Below, in pieces: positions 53,068 to 62,100 of a stretch of DNA of 64,000 bases. The notes under the pieces were generated by a model. The model was not told the origin of the DNA, searched no databases, and saw only the letters and a program-made list of their open reading frames with translations. The stretch comes from Sporocytophaga myxococcoides. GTDB lineage: Bacteria > Bacteroidota > Bacteroidia > Cytophagales > Cytophagaceae. The stretch lies in the NCBI RefSeq assembly GCF_000775915.1, contig NZ_BBLT01000006.1, forward strand, positions 425,628-489,627, in the 5' to 3' direction. The number at the start of each line of letters is the position of its first letter. Position 1 is the first letter of the stretch. Position numbers and translations under genes: made by a program.

Positions 53068-53724
53068 ATGTACGGGAATGAAACTGGTCGAATTTTTACT
53101 AACAGAGAAGATGCAGGCATTCAGTTGGGAAATGAGTTGTCAGCTAAATTTAAAAATAAAAATGCTTTGGTATTGGGAATACCCAGAGGTGGTGTGGAAG
53201 TTGCCTATCACGTTGCAAGGATTATCAATGGGGAGCTTTCTATTGTAATTGCGAAAAAACTACCATATCCTGGTCAGCCAGAACTGGCCTGCGGTGCAGT
53301 GACGGAAGATGAGTCTGTATATCTATCTGCTCTGGGAAGACGTTTGCCTGAACCAACCATTAAAGCCTTAATCGAAGATCGTATTCAAGAAATAAAAAGA
53401 AGAATTTTAGAATACAGAGACGGTAAACCACTTCCCGATATGAAAAACCGCACAGTAATAATTGTGGATGACGGAATAGCCACAGGTTCTACAATTGCTC
53501 CAATTCTGCAATTGTGTCGTAAGCAGCAAGTAGCGGAACTTATTGTAGCTGCCCCTGTTTCCGGTAACAATTACGCTGACCTGATCGATGAACTGGCAGA
53601 TGAAGTAATTGTGCTCGAGGTTCCTTCCTATTATTATGCAGTAGGTCAGGTTTACTATGATTTTCATCAGAGCACTGATGAAGAAGTTGTTTCCTTCCTT
53701 CATAAATCACCTTCTACCAGATAA
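53068..53724 (+). CDS. phosphoribosyltransferase-family protein
   Basis: 218 residues. The PRPP-binding signature TVIIVDDGIATGST is at 129-142, and GIPRGGVEVAY at 38-47. This is the COG1926-like group of predicted phosphoribosyltransferases, not pyrE or apt; the acceptor base is unknown. It sits between the hydrolase and the COG2187-like gene, and the PRPP synthetase encoded at 54849 could supply its substrate. Confidence 0.85.
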   Translation: MYGNETGRIFTNREDAGIQLGNELSAKFKNKNALVLGIPRGGVEVAYHVARIINGELSIVIAKKLPYPGQPELACGAVTEDESVYLSALGRRLPEPTIKALIEDRIQEIKRRILEYRDGKPLPDMKNRTVIIVDDGIATGSTIAPILQLCRKQQVAELIVAAPVSGNNYADLIDELADEVIVLEVPSYYYAVGQVYYDFHQSTDEEVVSFLHKSPSTR

Positions 53725-53836
53725 GCCATATCAATGTTTATATTACCTCTATCATGAAAATTCATAACTGCATTTTGGTTATATTTTTTTATAACAAGTA
53801 AGAGAAATTTTATTTATCTGAAAAGATTATGGGTAA

Positions 53837-54844
53837 ATGATCAATAAAGACCATAACGTAAGCACAAGTGAAATTGTAAAGTTTTTATCAGATAGCAATC
53901 ACTTCCCTGAATATTCCAATAATGTTGAGCTGAAAGAGACGCATATGTCCTATGTCTTCATCACAGACAACTTTGTATATAAAATGAAAAAGCCGGTGTT
54001 GTATCCCTTTCTCAACTTATCCACTCTGGATAGACGGAAGCACAATTGCCAGAAAGAAATTGCTTCCAATAAAACCCTTGCACCTGATGTATATATTGGC
54101 ACAGTCCCATTGTCCCTGACTGATGTAGGAATGAAGCTCGAAGGTCAGGGAACCGTCATAGAATGGTTTGTTAAAATGATTCGTTTGCCCGAACAGGAAA
54201 TGTTGGATTATAAAATTCGTGAAGGAGAAATAAGCATTCAAGAAATAATCTCCCTGGGAAGAAAGCTCTCTGTATTTTACAAACAAGCCAGGAAGAAAGA
54301 GATGCATGAGCAAGAGTATCTACGCAGATTGAGGACTTTCCTGTCTGACAATCTTGAAAGCCTCAGGCATCCGGCATTTGAGATAACAAATGAAATACTG
54401 GACAACATAAAAACGCTTCAGTTGAATTTCATTGCAAGGAATGAACAACATTTAAGCTCAAGGTCTGCCAGAATAATTGAGGCTCACGGAGATCTTAGGC
54501 CAGAGCATATTTGTTTTCTGAATGAGCCTGTAATAATTGATGCCCTTGAATTTAACCCTGATTTCAGAATACAGGACCCTGTTGAAGAGCTTTCTTATTT
54601 TTCTCTTGAATGTGAAATATTAGGAAATGAATGGATAGGGAAAAAATTATTAGAGGTTTATGAGAGTGAATCAAATGATCATTACTATAAAGGGATAGAG
54701 TCCTTTTATAAAAGCATTCGTGCAACACTCAGGGCCTTATCTTCTTTCCGCCATCTTTTGGATGATCACAGAAATGATCCTCTTAAATGGAAACTTAAAG
54801 GTTTGAACTATCTAATGATGGCCCAGATGTATATTTCCGGATAG
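53837..54844 (+). CDS. COG2187-like phosphotransferase
   Basis: 335 residues. N-terminal signature HMSYVFITDNFVYKMKKPVL and YPFLNLSTLDRRKHNCQKEI; catalytic region EAHGDLRPEHICFLNEPVII and DALEFNPDFRIQDPVEELSY. It belongs to the aminoglycoside-phosphotransferase-like predicted kinases with HGDLR. The C-terminal helicase-free part is shorter than in fused relatives, which add an AAA-like kinase. Substrate unknown. It converges on the PRPP synthetase gene with 4 bp between stops and no terminator between. Confidence 0.82.
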   Translation: MINKDHNVSTSEIVKFLSDSNHFPEYSNNVELKETHMSYVFITDNFVYKMKKPVLYPFLNLSTLDRRKHNCQKEIASNKTLAPDVYIGTVPLSLTDVGMKLEGQGTVIEWFVKMIRLPEQEMLDYKIREGEISIQEIISLGRKLSVFYKQARKKEMHEQEYLRRLRTFLSDNLESLRHPAFEITNEILDNIKTLQLNFIARNEQHLSSRSARIIEAHGDLRPEHICFLNEPVIIDALEFNPDFRIQDPVEELSYFSLECEILGNEWIGKKLLEVYESESNDHYYKGIESFYKSIRATLRALSSFRHLLDDHRNDPLKWKLKGLNYLMMAQMYISG

Positions 54845-54848
54845 TAAG

Positions 54849-55832
54849 TTAATGGAACAATTCTGTTATTGATTCATTGGTAAGCAGTCTTCGTATGCAT
54901 TCCGCAATCAATGGTACCGTGTCAAGAATCACTATCTTTTTTTGGATTAGATCATTATTTATTTTGAAATCAGGAATGGAATTCGTGATTATAATTTTGT
55001 CAAGTGCATCAGACTGTAAATTCACATTTGCTGCTTCGCTGAAGACACCATGAGTGGCTGCTGCGTATACTTTTAAAGCACCGAATGCTTTACATGCTTG
55101 AGCAGCTCTCGAAAGCGTAGTTCCACTGCTGATCAGATCATCTATGATAATTACAGTTTTGTTCCTGACATCTCCGACAAGGCTGCTTCCAGTTACTATC
55201 CCTTTGCTTCTTTTCTTTTCCATAAAGATAACAGGAAGTTCTTTTTGTATTTTTTTACCCAGGCTTATGCTAAATGCGTCTGCCCTCTTCATTCCTCCCG
55301 CATCAGGGGACAAAATAACGATATCATCGTTGGCTGCCAGTTCAGCAAAATAGTCTGTAAATAACATTTTTGCTTCAAGATGATCTGTAAAGCAATGGAA
55401 GGAATTCTGATATGCCTGAAGATTATGAACATCCAATGTTATCACATGATCCGTCCCAACGGCTTCAATAATTTGTGCAAGGTATTTGGTCGTAACAGGA
55501 TCCCTGTCTTTGGTCTTTCTGTCCTTCCTTGCATAACAAAGGTACGGGATTATTAAAGTTATTTTGGAAGCACAAGCATCTTTTAAAGAACCGGTCAAAA
55601 AAAGCAGTCTGCACAATTTGTCATTTACACTCATGGTATCATCAGAAAACAAAGCCTGGATAATGTATACTTCTTTTCCTCGTACATTTTCAAGTGACCT
55701 TATTTTATGTTCACCGTCTTCAAAGTCCCTCTCTTCGTGTGATGCAACATACATTCCAAGATGCCTTGCAACATCTTCGGCATATTGCTTTCCGATATTA
55801 AGAGAAAAAATTCTCACCGTGTCCGTGATCAT
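54849..55832 (-). CDS. prs: ribose-phosphate pyrophosphokinase (PRPP synthetase)
   Basis: 327 residues. Makes PRPP from ribose 5-phosphate and ATP. Catalytic segments: FEDGEHKIRSLENVRGKEVY, the flexible loop region PYLCYARKDRKTKDRDPVTT at 96-115, the LDVHNLQAYQNSF substrate site, SPDAGGMKRADAF near 175-187, and the PRPP loop TVIIIDDLISSGTTL at 226-240. Slightly longer than the usual 310-320 and clearly a divergent branch, so it may be a second, stress-linked copy rather than the housekeeping enzyme. It converges with the kinase-like gene. Confidence 0.88.
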   Translation of the reverse strand: MITDTVRIFSLNIGKQYAEDVARHLGMYVASHEERDFEDGEHKIRSLENVRGKEVYIIQALFSDDTMSVNDKLCRLLFLTGSLKDACASKITLIIPYLCYARKDRKTKDRDPVTTKYLAQIIEAVGTDHVITLDVHNLQAYQNSFHCFTDHLEAKMLFTDYFAELAANDDIVILSPDAGGMKRADAFSISLGKKIQKELPVIFMEKKRSKGIVTGSSLVGDVRNKTVIIIDDLISSGTTLSRAAQACKAFGALKVYAAATHGVFSEAANVNLQSDALDKIIITNSIPDFKINNDLIQKKIVILDTVPLIAECIRRLLTNESITELFH

Positions 55833-56045
55833 TGCTCATATACTTTCAGAATAAAACATGTTTATTATTAAAGTGTTTACAGGATAATCTATGATAAGGA
55901 TGTTACAAAATAATTTTCCATTTAAACTCCCATTCACCCATTTACCTCAATTTTATTCTCTTTGATAGCTCAGATTTTCGCAATCTCAACATGAACTGTA
56001 ATTCTAAAAATTGATTAAAAATGAAAATATTGATATAAAACTACT

Positions 56046-56908
56046 TTATACATTTTTAGTACTCATAGTCCTGTACTGTGTCGGCGTCATCCCCTTTAAC
56101 CTTTTAAACACCCGGTTATAATAAGGAACATCTGAAAATCCTGAGGCATTACATACCTCCGCTACAGACAAAGAGGTATTCAATAGAAGCTTACATGAAG
56201 CCTCTATCCGGTATTCAGTTAAATATGAAAAAAAGGAAGTCTTCGTCATTTTCTTAAAAAACACACAAAAGGAAGCTTTTTCCATACCGATGAATTTAGA
56301 TACCATATCAAGCGTAATCGTATTCTGAAAATTATTCATCACGTATAATTGCAAAAGCTGCATCCTTTTGTCATTCGTATCTTCCACAACAGGCCCTCCC
56401 ACTGTATTTGCTATTTCAGGCTGAGCTATTAATGGCAGTAGTCTGATCATGGAGGAAAGCCTTTCCACTTTATTCTGCCTGATCATAGATTTTACGATGC
56501 GTTGCATGGCTGACAGGCCACTACCACCAAAAGAAATGGCTTGGGAATGTTCCATAATCCTTTTGATTACCGCCTCCAGTTCCGGAAAAACAATTCCGTT
56601 ATTTTTAAGGAAAACATCGGAAAAGAAAATACATATATTTTCAATCTTTCCTTCCTTATCGCATATGTCTTCATCAAATGACCAGCAATGAGGAATATGT
56701 GGAGGAATCAAAATCACCTCTCCTTCTGAAAAAGGCCCCATAGCATCTCCAATGACCCTCGTTCCCCTGCCTCCTATGATGTATGTAAGCTCCCAGAAAT
56801 CCTGCTGATGCAGATTAACTTGCTTATCCCAGGCAATACCACATGATCAAAAAGAAATGAAGTATTTTCTTTAACCGGTATATGACAATATTTAATACTT
56901 TTTACCAT
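56046..56908 (-). pseudogene. AraC-family regulator with one frameshift
   Basis: Read from ATG 56908: MVKSIKYCHIPVKENTSFLF DHVV, then a shift near 56838 into AWDKQVNLHQQDFWELTYII GGRGTRVIGD and MGPFSEGEVILIPPHIPHCW. That is a cupin sensor (about 20-90). The rest is an AraC HTH pair (DMVSKFIGMEKASFCVFFKK and VAEVCNASGFSDVPYYNRVF KRLKG) with stop at 56046. About 287 residues if repaired. It is divergent to the acyltransferase at 57081, and probably regulated it. Confidence 0.75.
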
Positions 56909-57080
56909 TCTTCTTAAGAAACGAAGAAATTGCAAATATCGGACAACTAATAACAAATATCAGACAAATACAATAAATAGCTTTCTTCTAACTTGTACTA
57001 ACCTTAAAGCGACATACAGAATTTATTTAATAAATTAATAATGAATACCTTATTAGATTTATCAAAATCAAAACCTCACT

Positions 57081-58200
57081 ATGAAATACCTTGATGGCTT
57101 AAGAGGCATAGCTGCTATAATGGTTGTCCTGTTTCACAGTTGAAATTCACTCCGGAGGAGATCATACCAAACAATGGATTAATCATGGTTATCTGGCTGT
57201 AGATTTTTTCTTTATTCTTTCGGGTTATGTTATAGGCTATGCCTATGATGACCGGTGGAGCAATATGTCACTGGGACACTTTTTCAAACGACGGATTATA
57301 CGTCTGCAGCCTATGCTTATAGTTGGATCAATTATCGGAGCATTGCTGTTTTATTTTCAGCATTCACCTGTATTAGGCTGGGGTGGCATTTCCGAAGTTC
57401 CTTTGAGCAAAGTTGTTATTGTAATGATTCTTGGTTTTTTTCTTATTCCAGTTGGTAAAGGATTGGATATCAGAGGATGGAATGAAATGTTTCCCCTCAA
57501 TGGTGCAACCTGGACACTCTTTTTTGAAGAGATCGCCAACATCTCCTACGCCTTATTATTAAGGCATTTACCTGCTTTTGTTTTAGGCATCTTTGCAACT
57601 ATTGCAGCTGGTTTTACTATTCACTATGCTCTTACCAATCCTGCAGGAGATATTATAGGTGGATGGGCCTTAGACGATCCTCAGCAATTGAAGATCGGTT
57701 TTATTCGCGTGGCCTTTCCTTTTCTGGCAGGATTATTACTGGCAAGAACAATCAAGCTAAAATATATTAAAAATGCCTTTTTGTATACAGGTCTCTTATT
57801 GATTCTGATTCTTTCTATACCACGTATTGGCGGAAATGAACAGCCATGGCAGAATGGCTTATATGAATGTTTTTGTCTTGTCGTTGTATTCCCTTTTATT
57901 GTATGGCTTGGAGCCGGAGGAAAAGTGGAGGGAAAAGCCAAACAGGTATCCCAATTTCTGGGAGACATCTCCTATCCCATCTATATTACACACTATCCTG
58001 TAATATATTTATTTTATTCATGGGTTGTGAACAATGGATACAGCTTCAATAAAGCCTGGCCTGCAGGACTGCTGACTGCTATTGTTTCTTTGGCGCTTGC
58101 CTATGGCCTTATGAAGTTATATGATATACAATTAAGAGCCTGGCTTAGGAATCGCTTTTTATCTGCTAAAAATAAAGTAGCGCTCTCTAAATCACTTTAG
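57081..58200 (+). pseudogene. acyltransferase-3 family membrane protein with one N-terminal frameshift
   Basis: The ATG at 57081 begins MKYLDGLRGIAAIMVVLFHS, the classic acyltransferase-3 start with its catalytic His, but TGA follows. The rest continues in the next frame from about 57142: EIHSGGDHTKQWINHGYLAV DFFFILSGYVIGYAYDD, ten or so helices, ending FLSAKNKVALSKSL. A TTG at 57124 could start the second frame but would lose the conserved opening. If repaired, about 372 residues; it would acylate a surface glycan or lipid. The break may be decay or sequencing error. Confidence 0.78.
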
Positions 58201-58243
58201 GTCTTCAAGTCAGTCAAGTGATCCTGAGAAGCATTTCATTGTC

Positions 58244-58291
58244 CCCGGAAATCCACTAATAGTTCTCAAAAACTATTCGAGGATTTCCGGG
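58244..58291 (+). terminator. long hairpin after the acyltransferase gene
   Basis: CCCGGAAATCC (58244-58254) pairs with GGATTTCCGGG (58281-58291), and AATAGTT with AACTATT inside. It starts 44 bp after the stop codon. No T-run follows directly. Confidence 0.55.
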
Positions 58292-59087
58292 AACAGAGAT
58301 TGAATCGCGTATCATGACTGTTACCCTCAAAACCACATTTTTCCCTTACGACCTTTCTTTATAATTAATAATTATACTAATTCATCTCTCAAAAATTAGC
58401 TAAACTACCATTTATAATCTTTAAAATGTAAAAAAATACTTCCCATAACTCCTGCTATTTACCAAAATTTCTTCCTATTGACCAACTTGCTTTTCCGTGA
58501 ATAAATCATTGAGCCCGCACAACTGTGGATTTTGAATCATTGCATACTTCAGTTTTAGTTTTTTCATCGCCTCCAAAATATGTGTCAGAATAAATCAGCG
58601 AAATTTATGTTTACCTTTTGCATTTTACTTGTATATATTATAATAATATTCTAGGTCCTCTGGTAGAATTTAAAATTACTTATTTATATTAAAAATCTTT
58701 GAATAAAAAATGTAATCCCAAAGACCAGATCCCCAATTTTTATACATCATCTACCCACCGTTTGGTTCTTTAATAAAAGCTCTCCTACCAAATTTAACAA
58801 TGGAGCTATCAGATATGGAAGGGACGTTTATTCAGTGTTGATTTAACAAATATTGAAATAGTGGAAACGATAGATTATATACTCAATAATTCAATACGGA
58901 GCAAGATTAATAGATGTCTCTCTTACGAGTCTATATTTTTTTATGCTCATTTAAACATTATATTCTTATGCGTGTTTTTTTACATCTTGATATTCCTAAA
59001 GTTATATTTCATAAATTAATTAAATCTTAAATTGTTTATATCCTATTTTATATAAAAATAATTCTTAGACAGTATTAATAGATAAGT

Positions 59088-59095
59088 TATTTTTG
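59088..59095 (+). promoter_or_regulatory. possible Bacteroidota -7 box of the giant adhesin gene
   Basis: TATTTTTG fits the Bacteroidota -7 consensus TAnnTTTG, 39 bp before the start codon. I find no convincing TTG at the expected -33 position, so this is tentative. Confidence 0.3.
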
Positions 59096-59134
59096 TAGTT
59101 GTAACATTGATTTATACCGCTTTTTATTTACGAT

Positions 59135-62100
59135 ATGAATAAAAGAATTACCGCTTTAGTATTCCTGTTGAGCATTTACTTTCAATTTAAAGGTTATGCT
59201 CAATGCGATAACTGCACTACTTCTTACGCCACGAATGCATCCATTGTTGCAACGGCAAATAATCAGACAATTTGTATTTCGGGGGGAAGTAACTTTTCAT
59301 TCAGTTCAACTTTTAGGAATGTTAAATTAAAAATTTGCGCCCCGAATGTACAATTAACAAACGTTCAGATAAGTACAGGAGCATTGAACAATACCATTGA
59401 AAGTTTCGGGGATAATACACGCATAAGCAATTTAGTAACTGAGCCCGATACATTTTCCTTTATTGCTCATAATACAGGCGCTCTATTATCTTCAGCTACG
59501 ATTAACGGTATGTCTTCTTTTACTACAAAAACCGGGGCTTCTCTTACAATCTCTCAGAATGTAAATCCGGGAAACAAGATATTTATTACAGCAGAAGATA
59601 ATTCAAATATTAATACAGCAGACGTTACTTCCAATAAAGGCGGAAGGATCATTGTTGGCAAGGGAGCTAATTTTACTTCCAGCGGTAAAGTTTTTCTTCA
59701 AAATGAGGGTTTTATATTTAACACAGGTGATGTATATGCCGCCGGGGATTTTACAGTTCAAAATGCTGGTAATGCTATGACCAATTATTGCGGTGAATCG
59801 CATATTACGATTGGAGGTAAACTAACGATCAACAGTGGTAGGATATATAATGCAGGTACTGTAACCGCCGGAACCATTGCTGTGAACTCCAATGCAGGTC
59901 CTATTTATCTGAATCAGGGTTCTGTCATGCAAGCCAATCACCTGGAAACAAACAATACAGCAAATTTATTCAGAGGGGATAGTATTAATAGTGGAGAATG
60001 CGCTTTATTTAAAATAAATTCTTATGGTTCGTTTAATGCGCCCTTATCTAATTCATCTAAAATCAAATATTGCGGTCCGGCTACGACTCAAATAGGACAA
60101 GCAACACCAGACTGTAATTGTACAACGGAAAAAGCTTTATGTACACCATTGTGTGAGGCCCCAAAAGCAGTAACGATAACAGGGCCTTTGTCGAACATAT
60201 GTGCAGGAGACTCTTCTGTACTAACTGCAAATGCAACTGGTTTGAAAACTGGAGACACCTACAAATACAGCTGGTATAAAGATAGTATAGCTCCTGCCAA
60301 TCTTGTTATAACCAAAATTAACATTTCTACTTTAACAGTTAAAGAAAGCGCAACATACTTTGTGGTTGTAGCAAATACCATTGATTCGGTTAAATGTTCC
60401 AATCAGAATATGGCAGGTTTTAAATTTACTGTTCATCCGAATCCTCCGAAACCACAGATAACAGCTAGCGGCCCGCTGATCTTCTGTGATGGTGGTTCTG
60501 TGAATCTTACTGCCAGCAGTTCAGGTTTTACAGGCGGTACCTTTACATGGTCCACAGGGTCAACGGCTAATCCTTTGCGCGTAACTACCTCGGGAAAATA
60601 TACCGTCACTTATGTTTCTACCGATGCTTGTTCATCTCCCGTGTCCGCAGAGGTAACTGTTGTAGTAAATCCAGTTCCTCCGAAACCACAAATAGCAGTC
60701 AGCGGACCATTAACTTTCTGTGACGGTGGTTCTGTAAATCTTACTGCGAGCAGTGCAGGTTTTACTGGTGGTACCTTTACATGGTCAACAGGTTCGACTG
60801 ATAATCCGCTGAAGGTAACTACATCCGGAAAATATGCTGTCAGTTATGTTTCTGACAATGTTTGTTCTTCCGTTTCATCAGACAGTATTACAGTTATTGT
60901 TTACCCAAATCCTCCAAAACCTCAAATAATAGCCAGTGGCCCATTGACTTTCTGTGATGGTGGTTCGGTAGATCTTACGGCCAGCAGCTTAGGATTTACC
61001 GGTGGTACCTTTACCTGGTCCACAGGTTCAACAGCTAATCCATTGCATGTAACAACATCCGGTAAATATACAGTTACATACAGAAGTTCAAACCTTTGTC
61101 CTTCTATAGTATCAGACACTGTTACTGTTACAGTTTACCCTAATCCTCCAAGACCAACAATAACGGCCAGCGGTCCTTTGACTTTCTGTGATGGCGGATC
61201 TGTAGATCTTACTGCCAGAAGTACTGGTTTTACAGGTGGTACCTTTACCTGGTCCACAGGGTCGACTGCTAACCCTTTGCGTATAACGAAATCAGGAAAA
61301 TATACTGTCACTTATGTTTCTGACAATCTTTGTTCATCACCTGTATCTGCAGAGTTAACTGTTGTAGTTCACCCAAATCCTCCAAAACCAACAATATCAG
61401 CCAGTGGTCCATTGACTTTCTGTGATGGCGGTTCGGTAGATCTTACTGCCAGCAGTTTAGGCTTTACCGGAGGTACTTTTACTTGGTCGACAGGTTCAAC
61501 GGCTAATCCTTTGCGTGTAACGACATCAGGGAAATATGCGGTTACTTATAGAAGTTCCAACCTCTGCCCTTCTGTAGTCTCAGATAGTGTCACTGTAATA
61601 GTTCATCCAAACCCTCCAAAACCAGAGATAGCGGCCAGCGGCCCATTAACTTTCTGTGACGGAGGCTCAGTAAATCTTACTGCCAGCAGCCAAGGCTTTA
61701 CAGGAGGTACCTTTACATGGTCCACTGGCTCAACCGCTAATCCTTTGCGCGTAACAACCTCAGGAAAATATTCAGTCACTTATGTTTCTGATAAAGCTTG
61801 TTCATCACCAGTATCAGCAGAGGTAACAGTAGTAGTTCATCCGAATCCACCTAAGCCTCAAATCTCAGCAAGTGGTCCATTGACTTTTTGTGATGGCGGT
61901 TTTGTAGATCTTACTGCAAGTAGTTTAGGCTTTACCGGAGGTACATTTACATGGTCAACAGGCTCAACTGTTAACCCTTTACGTGTAACAACATCAGGAA
62001 AATATGCGGTTACATATAAAAGTTCTCAGCTTTGTTCCTCTGTTGTATCCGACAGTATTACAGTTATTGTAAATCCAAATCCTAACAGGCCACAAATAGA

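Larger units (their letters stand above)
58201..59134. other. 934-bp AT-rich spacer before the giant adhesin gene
   Basis: Contains a hairpin at 58244-58291 and a promoter-like TATTTTTG at 59088. Elsewhere AT-rich, without a gene in any frame. Confidence 0.45.
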
